Origin: Dolomedes plantarius
Taxonomy: Eukaryota > Arthropoda > Arachnida > Araneae > Dolomedidae
Assembly: GCA_907164885.2 (NCBI GenBank)
Contig: OU015501.1
Coordinates: 64,180,693-64,244,692 of the forward strand
Direction of reading: 5' to 3'
Length of the DNA: 64,000 bases
The notes under the pieces are model-generated. The model had not been told where the DNA came from, searched no databases, and was given only the letters and a program-made list of their open reading frames with translations. Below are positions 23,649-35,292 of the stretch, piece after piece. Position 1 is the stretch's first letter, and every line of letters starts with the position of its first letter. The translations under genes were made by a program, and so were the position numbers.

Positions 23649-24060
23649 ATACTGTGTTAAGCTCGACTTCTCTGACCAGACGACATGTTGCCGATCATTC
23701 AAACTCAATTTTTTTATGTTTTTGGAACCATGTGACACATTTCCTGACATTAGTGTCAGTAATAAGTGACTTATGGATTGTAAATACCAACTTTATGCAG
23801 CTGCCAACGAAATTGTATTACTGAAACAGAAATTGCGATCGCATTCACCCCTGTTGTTTATTTTCATATCTGCTCTTTGGGGTTTTCGTCGTACTATCTG
23901 TACTTTATTCCACCTTTGCCTCTCAGAAATCTTCGTGTGAGGTCCATAGTTCTCTCGTTTAGAGGCAACAACTTGTTCATTCTTGTATCGAGTCATAATC
24001 TTCGATATTGTGCCTTATGATACACTTGCATTTTTTTGTTTCAGTCGCAGAAGCATTCTC
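23649..24060 (-). pseudogene. Tc1-like transposase, N-terminal part
   Basis: On the minus strand a helix-turn-helix region reads GTISKIMTRYKNEQVVASKR and KISERQRWNKVQIVRRKPQ (about 23995-23870), the order of the paired DNA-binding domain and GRPxxLSxRxxR-type linker of Tc1 transposases. After a frameshift LHKVGIYNP, NVRKCVTWFQKHKKIEFE and WSEKSSLTQY follow (to 23650), the last being equivalent to the WSDESSFTLF block where the first catalytic Asp is expected; here it is Glu. Reading is then cut by the LTR-like insertion and continues at 22548. Confidence 0.65.
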
Positions 24061-24100
24061 AAGCCTCGTGCGAATTATCACACTGGCATTTCGCACATTA

Positions 24101-25704
24101 ATTCTACAACAGATACTTTTACACCAGCTGTACTACTACAAAGTGATAGCGGATACCAGTACTTCCCATTTTTATATATTTCTGCTGGCCGATTATGCAG
24201 TCGTCGTCGGGATTTACGAACGCCGTAGAATACAAGCCTTTTTTAAACAGAGTTTCCACTATTTTGACATCCCCTTGCAAACATGAAATATTTTACAGCC
24301 ATTCTAAAAGCCTTGATAACAGCAATCATTAATTCATCAAACTCCTCTTTCTGTTGCGAATAGACGTTTATGAAGTGAACAGGATGTTTAGAAATAATTA
24401 GCTAACACCCTGGGTATGTGAAAAGGGATTTTAAATAAATGTTTAAATCAGATTTTGCATAAATACATCATTAAAAACAGGAGATAAATTTTAATGTTAG
24501 TTCCAAGAATCGTTTCATACTACGCACAAGAAAACCCCAAAGAATTATTATACTATAACTGAATATAATGTACTTTGCATATAACTATGAAACATATTAT
24601 ATATTGGGCATTATATAAAGTATGCATTATAAAACGGTGTCCAGTTGGATTTCCAGACTAAACACTTATATCTTAAGGCAAGAAAAATATATACGTGAGA
24701 GATGTTATGGAGTGGTTATTTTCATCTGAAAAAGCTGATGTTTTATAATTGTATCAGGAAACAGTGAAAATGTATACAGAAAATGTCTTCTAATTCATAA
24801 AAATAGCAATTTTAATCATACTTAGAATATTTTGGGAACTCTATTGTGGAGTAATCATGTAATGTGTGATAAGCCTCCTGACAACGAGTATTAATACGAC
24901 AAACACGAAGGGGAAATTTAATATGTGCATGTTCTCACAAAATTTGAACTAGAAATCTCATAAAGCGTAGCGAAACCAAGTAGTCTATTATTGATTCCTT
25001 TCCCATAAAACTTAAACTGTCAGAAAGGGATTAACGTTTTTTAAACCCAATAAATTATTAAATCAAGAATAGAATTCTACAAAATGAAAAATTTTAGAGC
25101 TACTGCAATTTGTTTGTGAGATTTTGTGCTGCACTTTCTGAAATTGCATCAAACCTAATACAAAATCCAGTCAGAACTTATTTTGTTTTCTACCGTAGAC
25201 ACATTAAATTTTTTTGTTAAGCAGAAGTTTTAAAAGATTTCTTATTAAAAAATTAAAATGAAAAGTATAGAGAGAAAATATGAGAAATAAATAAGAAAAA
25301 TTCCCTTTCAACACTCGAGAACCAAAAAAGATTTCAAAATATTTTGATTTTCAATGATTATTATGGTTTAAAAAATAAGAATTTTTTCCCAGAATTTAAA
25401 GAATAACGTAAAATTAAAATTTATGGATTTTTGACTGACAAGAATTTGTAAAACTTCGTGCGTTTCAAAGTGATATTAAAATAATTTAAACTATATCTTA
25501 AATTAGTGATTAAATGTCGACTTCGATAGATTTCAAAATAATTGCAAATTGGAATTTTAAATACTAGGTGTTTTAAGAAGAGGATAAAACATCCAAAAAA
25601 ATCATTTAAGCAGATTTATAAAACTTCATCTGTGATACAGATAGGCAGAAACAGGAAATGTGTAGATAGTTTTTAAGTACCTATCTCGTTCACAATGATT
25701 GTGA
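24101..25704. other. AT-rich DNA, nothing assigned
   Basis: No gene or element recognised. The region 24170-24240 is somewhat GC-richer and could belong to the 5' end of the Tc1-like element. Confidence 0.5.
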
Positions 25705-25708
25705 ATAT

Positions 25709-26255
25709 TGTGACATTGTCTCAATTACTACACGAATTAGTATTTCTATAAGTATGTCATGCCCGGTCCAACCCCTCAACATGTCATATATCGGCGAACT
25801 GTCGATATGAGCGGTCTCATAAACTCTAGGATTAGAGGCCATAAAGTTCTCGTAATGTGTGGTTCTGACGTTATAGAACGCATAAACCCCAGAGTGGTTC
25901 GAGGGCTCTCCAGCATTTTACCACTATAGTGACATTAAGAATCCCTTAAACTTTGATCACTTACGAGCACTTCAAACGCCGGAGAAAGTCTTTGAATTCG
26001 CCGACAGTATAAAAGAAGAACCCAATAGTCCACGCTGAAGAGATCTGTTTTTGAGTGTGAGAGAGACGCTCTCCCAGTCCGAGAGGCCATCTGTAGGCCT
26101 GCGCTGTCGGTGAACCCGAAGTCGTCCTGACATATCTAACTGTAAATTCTAACTCGCTGTACATACTTGCTTAACTGTTGTAGTTGTAGTATGTTTAACG
26201 TATCGTAGTAAAGTAATTGAAGCGAAAGGCTTGTCGTATTATTGACTACGTTACA
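25709..26255 (+). mobile_element. Solo LTR, copy 1
   Basis: A 547-bp unit starting TGTGACATTG and ending CTACGTTACA, flanked by ATAT on both sides (25705-25708 and 26256-26259), a 4-bp target duplication. The same unit occurs on the minus strand at 48046-48592 with the same length. A TATAAAAG box lies near 26009. The TG...CA termini, promoter box and short duplication indicate a solo LTR left after recombination between the two LTRs of an element; the lack of internal coding sequence prevents naming the superfamily, though a 4-bp duplication would suit Ty3/gypsy-type integrases. The 67-codon minus frame inside is not evidence of a gene. Confidence 0.88.
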
Positions 26256-26259
26256 ATAT

Positions 26260-29200
26260 CTACAGACACTGTATTCAATAACTTAGGTTTAGTTTTATAT
26301 TAATTATAATTTATTAGGATTTTTTAAAACTAATTGATTAGACAGATAAATACAGTTGTGTATTATTTTGGTCTAGTTAATAAAAAATATTTTTTTCCTA
26401 CTTGCAAATACTGTTATTTTCAAAATTTTATAATACTATTATTTTTAACACTTAGAACATTCTCAACCTCTCCAAAGCGTAATAGAGCTTGTTCGAAGAG
26501 AAAAAGATTATCATTTAAATAATAGACACTCATTTTCACTTCTTCCATACCTTCAAAAGGCAAAGATCAGTAATGTCATAATTCGGGAATAGTATATTTT
26601 GTTCTCTTTTTTAATGTTTCTTAAATAAATGCATGATGATTTAAAAAATGAGAGAAATATTCATTACAATGGCACGTTGTCCAGTTGCTTGATGTATTAC
26701 TGAATAAGTATGATCTCCATTGATTTCACATATTTTTCAAGAGACTTCATTTAGCAAGTGTATCTTAAACAAAACTATAAACTTTTACTTTTAATCAACT
26801 TTTAGAAAAGAAATATATGTAATTTTAACTAATGACATATAATTATAACATCCCATTACTTAAATACGGAAGATATTTTCATACTACATTGCTTTTCGAT
26901 CATAAAATAAATACTGCAATACTTTTTATCTATTCATTTTATGATGAAACAAACTTGGTAGTTTTCCTAAAAGTTCAGAAATATTCTCTATTTCATAGGT
27001 CATAAGCTTGCATTCAATATTAATAATTTTGGTGCAAATATCTATAAAGCTTTTTATGGTGAACTCATACGTTTTTATTCTTTTTACTTAGGGTAGATAT
27101 ATGTCACCTAATGCAGTGATAATGAATGTTAAAAAGTATCCCAAGTATATATTCCATGCTTTGCTGTTTCACTACCCGTGATAACAGATTTTGGGGTTAA
27201 TTAACCTTTTTAGTTTATATATTACCTACTGTGGCTTTTCCAAAGAAGGTCCATTGATGAATATTCATTAATCATGAGGGGAATGCATTACTACGAATAC
27301 CTACTTAGCTTTTTAGATTGTTCGTATCAAAAGAGTTAAAGTTTTGGGGGCAAATTTATGCAAAGAACAAAGTTAATGATTTGGTGAATAAATAAAAATA
27401 AATGACTAGGGATAAACATCCATAAAAGTCTCAGAATGAAATAATGACCGAATAATTCTTTACTTTGAAGAAAGTATTAGTTGGGATTACTCTCCTTTAT
27501 TAACCTTTTAGCAAGATTAACTGATCGGGGGCTTAATGAAGAAATCGTGATTACGATGCTAAAATGTGTTGCATTTTCAGTTTCCAATAATTCTATTAAA
27601 TAAGCAAGCTGTCAAATTTTCCCAAATTTTTCATGCACCAAGAAATTGAAAAAAATTTTGCTCTATCTATATACCATCAAATAATAGTACATTTAAAATG
27701 TTGCAAGAATTTTTAAAATAAGTAGAGGGCCGTAAGTAATATTTAAATTGTATAATTTTGATTTTTATTGAAACATATCTTATGGCTTGATATTACTTAA
27801 TACGTATAAAAATTACTTTAATACAGATTATTCAAATACATTATCTACTTTAAAAGGTTTAAGATTTTAATATCTATTTCCAATAAAATTAAATAAGTGG
27901 ATTTTAGCTCTATTAAAACTATAGCTCATAACATAATAATGTATGAAACGTAACTGTAAGTTCGTGGATATTTACTGTGGTTTATAGAACTGTAATACAA
28001 TTAACGATATTCTGTATTAAATTATTTTGCTAACTCTTTGGCTGGTTATTAATTAAATATCATTTATTGGTATATTTACATTTAAAATAACACTAAAAAA
28101 TTTATTTCAGCGTTTCTGATTTATAAGGACGTCAAACCCTGATGGTAGGAGTTATAGCTACATGAAGCATTGTAAGTTTCTGAATATTTCCTCCAATGTG
28201 TAACTCCAATGTAATCTTTCTAAAAGAGAGTCAGAATGCAAAATTCTTAAGATGTGCATTTTTATTTTCTCAGTATTATGTGGAATTATAACATGCAATA
28301 AAATAGATGATCGTATAGTGGCATTTTTTTGAAATTGTTAATTGGAGAAAACACATTCTGACACATGTCTGAGATAATTAGAAAAACAAACTCAATTTAA
28401 ATAAATAATATTAGCATTTAATTTCTCTTTTTCTTATTTAAAATTAATTTAATCGTTAGTTATAATTTGTACTGAAAACATCATAATAATTATCTACATA
28501 CATTAAGAAAGTATTCGAACACATAATAAAACCTAGTTACATATATTAATTAATCTGTGCTCTCGCCTGATTAAATGTATTACAAATTATTATTACTCAC
28601 CACCACCCTCATTGGAGACTGAAGATTATATCTCATTGTATTACTAAACTCGGTCCAAAAGCAGACCAGAAATCTCAGCATACAAAACGGTGACTAGGGC
28701 TAAAGAACGGACAATCTAGAGGTATATAACAGTCGTGGCCTTTTCTAAAACTGCTCAAAAAACCGTTAAAAAATTTCAGCACCGAAAACGTAGAGGTCAG
28801 AAAATGTTCTAGAACAATTAACACCTTTCAGCTATATCATTGGTTAAAAGAAAGTTGCTGGGACGTTGCGATGGAGAAACTATGTCCCCTTAATGACCGA
28901 GAGGGTGGCAAGTAATTCTTCCTTCTTGTGCAAATGACCTTGTGTACTATCCGTACTGTTACAGGTCACACTTAATTGCCCAAGGGAGGCACATACCCTT
29001 CTTCCAGAAAACCGGTACGAAAAAGCACAGGAATGATTTTCAGCATATAGACATTTTAAGATTTACAAAATAAAATAAATACACTTATAAATGTGCATGG
29101 AACCGAATTAATGTTGTTTCGAAACTATGAAATCAGAAAATAATATTTTTTTAGAGTTAAAACAGTATAATAATCGAAATAATTACAAAAAGTCGAGTTC

Positions 29201-30874
29201 CATGTCACACTCAGCTTAAAACAAAGATTTTTCAATCAAATTGCTTAAATTTTATGTTGCTTGGAAGATTATACTGCCCTATACAACACTCTTTAAATTC
29301 ATAACCAACCGTACATTTGTACTTAACGTCTATCTTAGAGAATAAGACTTCTTGATCCGTCTTTTTCGAAGGGTTATATCTGAAAATCCTTTCAGGGCAT
29401 CGCTTTCATATTTTGTACAGTGTTCTTTTTTCTATTTACATTAAACTATTTTCAGGATTTTTGATTTAGAGTAAAAGTCAGGAAAACATTTCATCTGAAG
29501 TAAATACTACTCGGAATCTTTTTTTTTAGTTTGTGTCGTTGTTTGTTTGGCCATTTATGGCTAAAAAATATTTAATAAACAAAGTTTGTATGTGTACTGA
29601 AAATAAGAATACTTTGAAAATGTTTGTTCAAATAAAGGGAAAAATATGTTTATAGAGCTAATATCTCAGATGATATATCAATAACTAAACATGCTATGAA
29701 CCTGAAGTAAAAACATTGTTGTTTTAACAAAATGTCAAATTATAGTATATTTTGCAAGGATAATGAATTTGTATAAAAAGACAAACATAATGATAAAAAT
29801 TATAAAAATGTATATAAATACTGAAAATAAACTTTTGTGGGCTTTAAGTCCTTTAAAAATAACAATAATAATAAATCCTACTCTGTAGTAGGTAGCTTAG
29901 TTATGCATTCCGTCATATTCTCACTTTCTCTAGGATCTGAAATTTATTTATATTAATTTTACTTTCCATACGGACTTTATATGAATCAAAATCCAGATAT
30001 ATACCTGAGAACAAATTATGATAAGTTAATTTTGGTATATTTTTACAGTGACTGCCCAGAAAGGCCGTAAGCCCGTCCAGCTCTTAGGCATACATGCACA
30101 CATTCTTACATCTTCATATACGATTAGTTTGCATTTCCATGCCTTTGCGCGTGGCAAAGAAAATTTAAGTCTGGTACGAATCAGATCACGCTGTAATGTT
30201 TGAGAATCTACTTTTCTACAGCTTTTCAATATTCCGTTACTTACAAGACGAAGCAAACATCACCTGCCTTCAAAGCTAATATTATGTTTAAGAGGCATAC
30301 GGAGAAAATATATTCTTAGCATATTCTGTTGTATAATATGAAAGAGATTTTATGAAACTTAACGCTCCAGTAAGCGCTTCAAATGAGATGCAAACAGAAT
30401 ATCTGATGACATCAGAAATATGTATTCCATTAACGCGTTTCATTACACGTATTCCAGCCAGAATAACTTATATCAGGAAATTGAAACTAATTAAAGATAT
30501 TTTTAGCAAGTCACAATTATAGGGAAAATTTTGTAAAACTTGGAAATGCATGAGATTGATGTTGTTGCTGGATTACAAATAAATGATTACTGTTAGTTAA
30601 AGATGACTGGAGAAATAACCTTCAAAATTTCGTAGGGATATATTCGGAAAATCCGAATATCTGAGGTAGACCAGCAAAATCTAATAAGCTGCAAATAGTT
30701 ATAACCCTTTTTATTAAAAAAATTTCAACCAATAAAGGAATTTATCACTGTGAAAAGAAGCAATATTTGAAATTATCCGGTCAGTATATAATTAGCGTAA
30801 TCAATGTCTAATAACGTAATTAACGGTAGTTTAAAATTACCGTCTTTTGAGTCACAAATTTGTGAAGTATTGAA
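26260..30874. other. Long AT-rich tract without recognisable genes
   Basis: About 4.6 kb with no conserved protein motif or element terminus. A perfect dyad GTTCTAGAAC lies near 28807; it resembles a heat-shock element core but is unsupported by context. A 76-codon minus frame at 30026-30256 has no recognised domain. Confidence 0.5.
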
Positions 30875-31375
30875 TCAAAATTAACCCCCCTCTGGTTAAA
30901 ATAAATCGCTGTTTGAAGAAGAAGCGCTAAATGAGCGGCGCTTTTCTACTAGATGGGAATCCCCGTGGGTAGCGTACACACGCGAGAGTGAGAGGGACAC
31001 TACCACGAGGCGAGGTGTGACGGAGGTGAGAGGCGAACGCAAAACAATTGAAGAATTGAAGATCGCTATGCTGTACAGCAGCCGGACATTATCAAGCTTA
31101 TCGAAGACGTTTTGAAATTAGCTATCGTTACAGTGTCCTGGTAATAAAGTGAAGACAGAAAGGTTAGTGTAGCGTATGTACAAGCAGTGGCGTGGCTGAA
31201 TTCTGGCAGGGTTTCCGTAATATAGCTACGGGGATTAACATTTGCGATAAATAATTCCCCGTTGCCTGCCAGCAATTGAGTACGGTATTTATGTAGTCTA
31301 ATTGTGTTGTAATAAATATAATTTAGTGTAGAAAACCTCGTCGCATCTTATTAATGAGGAGTTCGTTGTTTTAAT
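30875..31375 (+). mobile_element. Possible LTR or retroelement fragment
   Basis: A block distinctly richer in G and C than the flanks begins near AACCCCCCTCTGG (30882) and continues through GAAGAAGAAGCGC and GAGCGGCGCTTTTCTA to an AATAAA at about 31311 followed by about 60 bp. This order (GC-rich upstream region, polyadenylation signal near the end) is LTR-like. I could not define exact ends or a target duplication, so a promoter/first exon of a host transcript remains possible. Confidence 0.35.
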
Positions 31376-31486
31376 ATATACTATACCTAAAAGGTAGAAG
31401 AAAACAGATGAACTTCTCAAATTACATACCAAACAAACTGGCACATCTTGGGTTAAAAAAAAGACAGTTTTTCTAGTTTTCTTCGC

Positions 31487-31747
31487 CTTCTACATCCTAG
31501 ATTTTGGTTCATTCCGGAGTGAAACTTGGTTGTCATCTGGGGTAAAGTTAGTCTTCAACCCGAAACATTCCACCCCGTCTTGAAAGGGGAGCTAAGAAAA
31601 TACCACTATGGGGTCATCATATATGTAAAAATGAAATACCTCTGGGTCTGTATTTTTTTCTGTATATTGTGTTTTCTCTCCTTCCGTGTACTCCGGACTG
31701 GGTACCTTGTCTACTGAGGCCCCATGGACATAGACAACAACAACTCG
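31487..31747 (+). mobile_element. Probable SINE with ACAACAACAAC tail
   Basis: The segment ends in GGACATAGACAACAACAACTC, and TCTTCGC repeats flank it at 31480-31486 and 31748-31754. A B-box-like GGTTCATTCCGG lies at 31507. The tail type is that of family S in this window, but the body sequence differs, so it would be another SINE family or subfamily, probably lacking its 5' end. Confidence 0.5.
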
Positions 31748-31754
31748 TCTTCGC

Positions 31755-33381
31755 AAAAGTATTTTTGAAATCTCGATGCACAGCGTATTATGAATATTTA
31801 GATAAATATATAGTGCCCCTCTCCTGAGAAAAACCTGCTTGATTTCTAGATGTATATATGCAGTCATTTCGGACTACTAAATCAGGACTTATTCTTGTTT
31901 AAAAGTAGAATGTTTGTGCCTGTGGAATATAAGGGTTTACTACAGAGAGAGTCCTACTGCCATTAGATCGGTGATAAAATCTGCTTTATTCTACTAAACA
32001 TAAAATGAACATAGCATACGAGATCATTCCTTCACTTTATTTATTCCTAAAGATTATTTTTTTACTTTTAAAATGTTCTGGGCCAATGATATTAAGTTCT
32101 GGTTTATTTTGATGAGTTCAAAATCACGTCGTCAATTTCAAAGGAATGAAGGCGTAAATTGTTCAGATTAATGCACGTGTTTCTCTCGAATAAGCATTTT
32201 TCACGCTTTACATTAACTGGCTTAAACCATAACACTTTAAAACGTGCTAAGCTGGCAATCAATCAGTTTTCTCCGATGCGGCGTTTCTGCTGAATTTCAC
32301 TTTGTTTCAATCTTTTTCGTTCTTGCGACGTATACGTTGGAACGATTTTTACTCCGCAACTTCATGAACTTTTCCAAACTATAGTACCTCTTTAACCATA
32401 CTGTAGTTTTTTGCTCCAATTTGAATGGTATATCATAAATTTTTCTCGATAGGCTCTATGTATTTTTTTAACTCAAGTTAATATGATTTAAAATTTCTGA
32501 TCCTTAATTTCGTAAATGATCAATAGTTTCCAGTTTAAAATTCAGGATGTTCCTTTAATTCACCTATGTTTGTTTTACTACTTACACCTACAATTAGGCC
32601 ATGTTTGTATCATACTTTGAAATGGAGTACTATCATTCAAAGGGGTAACTTACCCAGCAGGACCATTTAAATATGATTTAATAACTGTGATCAGGGTATG
32701 TGACAACACTTATTAGAATCATACCATTTATGTAAAGGAACGAGCCCATGTAATAAACTTACTATCGCTAAATTCTTCTTAAGCTATTATATATATGTTG
32801 AGATCATTGATACAATAAATAAAACCGATATACAAGCTAAAACCGATATACAAGCTAGAGTTTCGTCATAAAGTATTTTGCAAATACTATGAATATTTCT
32901 GAATTTTTGCAAAGAACGACAAACTTCTATCTCTCTTTACGTATCATGTTTCAGACGCATCTCTCTCCCACAGCAAATACTTGTGTCACCCTTAAAATAT
33001 TTAGAGCTATTCCACAATATTTGTTGTTTTAACATTTGACATTTTTCAGGTTTAAAAATATATTTCAGATCAAAAAGTTTCTTTCCTTGGGCATTATTGC
33101 AAAGTTTGTGATACACATAGACTATAAATTGCGAAAAAATGAATGAAAGGAAAATTGACGGAAGACATGGATATTTTTATTTATCTCTTTTTTTGGCCGT
33201 CGGAGTACGAAACAATTTGCTGTCCATAATAGGATATATGCCATATGAATTGTATTTATTATAGCTAAAATTTCACTTCAAAATCGTCGTTTAGGTCATC
33301 CGCTCTAAATTTTCAATTTTAAACTTATAAATTCTCTCCAAATTTGTTTCCCATCCTTGCAATTATTACTTCCACCTTTTA
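31755..33381. other. AT-rich DNA, nothing assigned
   Basis: No gene or element recognised. A short tandem repeat, AAAACCGATATACAAGCTA twice, lies near 32820-32856. Confidence 0.5.
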
Positions 33382-33389
33382 AGGATAGG

Positions 33390-33851
33390 TAGAGGTGCGT
33401 AAATTTCGTATAAAAAATATCGAAATTTCGCCAAAAAAATTACAATATATAAAATTTCGCATTTATTCGCAAATATATATTGTATGTATAAATTCAAAAT
33501 TTTCTCATTTATTTTAAAATATCACAATTTCACTTTCTTGGTTAGGTAAGTATCAAAATTCTTAGTTAAAAGTTAGCATTGTAGTAGTCTCCACTTTCTC
33601 TTCCTTAAGTTTTTAGCAAGAAGCAAATTTCGAGAGTGAGATCTCTCAGTTAAAGACCGTGAATGGCCTTATATAAGCAATTATGTTAATAAATAATTAC
33701 TATTATTACCTAATTTAGCTAAAATAACCGTTAATCACAGAGGTTTTGCCAAAAAGTAGCAAAAAAATAATTTTCGCATTTATTCGCTCATATCGGCAAA
33801 TTTCGTTTTTATTCGCACCTATTTTGTAAATACGAAAATTACGTATCCCTA
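33390..33851. mobile_element. hAT-type MITE with perfect 8-bp target duplication
   Basis: AGGATAGG flanks the element exactly at 33382-33389 and 33852-33859. The termini are TAGAGGTGCGTAAATTTCGT on the left and, read as complement, TAGGGATACGTAATTTTCGT on the right. An 8-bp duplication and TAG-start termini are typical of hAT elements. At 462 bp with no coding capacity it is non-autonomous. A subterminal word, TTTCGCATTTATTCGC, occurs in direct orientation near 33455 and 33775 and may be a transposase-binding site. Confidence 0.9.
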
Positions 33852-34048
33852 AGGATAGGTAATCACTTATTTAAATATTTATTGCACCTACATCCCACGC
33901 AGTGCGTAACAATCTCTCCAATTTACTTTGGTGACATTGCAGTTTTAGTTTAAACTACAAAATTTGCAAACTTTAACGCCATCTTGAACAACACCTTGAC
34001 AACTTTTATTTGTTAATTTATTCTTTTTGTTAGTTCTTCTTAACTATT

Positions 34049-34330
34049 TTGAAAACAGATGAGGTGCATGACAGTTTGATCCAGGCCATAAAAGCCGTAA
34101 GGCTGGGGTTGCCAGCGCCTCATTTAAGCAACTCAAAGCGAATCAACTATCTAATGATCATACGCGAGGTAGGTATCTTGCCAAGCAAGCAGCTGAGGTC
34201 CCTGGCTTTAATGGAGGAACATATTCGTAGTAAACTTGAACGTGGGAATGTTGACAAATATCTGCCACCACAGTACGCCTCCGTATTCAAATTTATTTTC
34301 ATAGAAAATATAAAAATATATTTTTTCTAA
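34049..34330 (+). CDS. Short open frame with possible pipsqueak/CENP-B-like helix-turn-helix
   Basis: The 93-codon frame contains DSLIQAIKAVRLGLPAPH and, after it, LMEEHIRSKLERGNVDKY. The first part resembles the N-terminal helix region of pogo/Tigger-type DNA-binding domains, and the second resembles the following EEHI-type linker. No catalytic domain follows; AT-rich DNA begins directly after. It could be a pogo remnant, one exon of a host gene or chance. No family can be stated with assurance. Confidence 0.3.
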   Translation: MKTDEVHDSLIQAIKAVRLGLPAPHLSNSKRINYLMIIREVGILPSKQLRSLALMEEHIRSKLERGNVDKYLPPQYASVFKFIFIENIKIYFF

Positions 34331-34825
34331 GTACATTACCACTCTTTTCATAAAAGTTATTACCCTGTTCTTGAAAACTTATTACGGGCTTCTGTTAACT
34401 TATGATAGAAGACTTAAAGGATTGAGATTGTAAAAAAATTACACCGTTATCAATTTTAAATAAGTATCTATGTATATAAAACGCGTAGGATAGAAAAATC
34501 TCAAATCTTTAGAATTAAAAAATAAATTAAAGTAAGAAATTTAGGAATTTATGCAGTTAAGATACTGAAATAAGGAAAATACATATAAAATAGTTTTGTA
34601 AAATTTTAGAAAGAACCCAAAAATTGATTACCAGTTAATAGTAATGTGCCTGAGATAGCCATAGGTATATTTTACTTAACTGTTCATAAAGTTCATATGA
34701 CTTTACATTTCAAGACAGTTTTGTATTATTCAAGACAGTAAATAGTTTGTGAGGACTCACCAATTTTCTCCGTTAAGAGAATTTTCTCCGTGTAAGAGAA
34801 AATGGAATTTTAAGTAGCATTCATT

Positions 34826-34915
34826 TAGTCAGAACATAGTCTTGTGGTATAGAGTTTGGGGCATCTGTTGAACCTGGAAAGAGAGAGATCCCGGATTCAG
34901 TTCTCAGACAAAAAA
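34826..34915 (+). repeat. Possible tRNA-like SINE head
   Basis: TAGTCTTGTGGTATAGAG resembles a pol III A box region and GATCCCGGATTCAGTTCTC, about 45 bp downstream, a weakened B box. The spacing is that of a tRNA-derived head. No downstream body, tail or target duplication could be assigned. Confidence 0.35.
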
Positions 34916-35214
34916 TATTCTGTTTCCTATTAAAAGACAAAATTATTGGAAGTATGCAGTTAATATCCATTATTGATATACGTTATAAAGATCGTGGGGT
35001 AGGGGGTTAAGAAATAATTTTAAATACATAATTTTTTTAACTAAACATATCTACAAACTGCAGGTTCATTTCTTTATTTAGTAGTTAATTTACTAGGTAT
35101 TTTTAAAATATTCTCAAAAGACGTAAGTAATTAATTAGAACTAGACTTAAAACCATATTTGACGATTTAAATTCCATTCTGTGATATATTTCATGAGTAT
35201 TTTAGAAGCTGATG

Positions 35215-35218
<4 letters not shown>

Positions 35219-35271
<53 letters not shown>
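35219..35271. repeat. (TA)n microsatellite beside a transposon
   Basis: About 53 bp of TA, followed by a GA-rich tract (35272-35292), borders the left end of the element at 35293. A shorter TA run (36623-36641) borders its right end, so the insertion target was itself a TA repeat. Confidence 0.9.
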
Positions 35272-35275
<4 letters not shown>

Positions 35276-35292
35276 GAGAAAGAGAGAGAGAG

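Larger units (their letters stand above)
21946..24100 (-). mobile_element. Tc1-like transposon, split by an LTR-like insertion
   Basis: Two blocks of a Tc1-type transposase lie on the minus strand in the right order: N-terminal block 24060-23649 and C-terminal block 22548-22040, with 1.09 kb of unrelated DNA between them. The sequence near 21950-21995 (TACTGTAAATTA then GGTAATCAAAATAATGGAAACAC-like text) resembles a Tc1 terminal region, but the matching right terminus was not found, so the outer limits are approximate. Confidence 0.65.

Noticed and set aside
25961..26164. Similar small proteins predicted here (minus) and at 48131-48334 (plus), beginning MYSELEFTV
   Set aside because: Both lie inside copies of the same solo LTR, antisense to its TATA box; the similarity reflects the repeat, not a conserved gene.
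28800..28815. Heat-shock-element-like dyad GTTCTAGAAC
   Set aside because: A single 10-bp dyad without a nearby promoter or gene is expected by chance.
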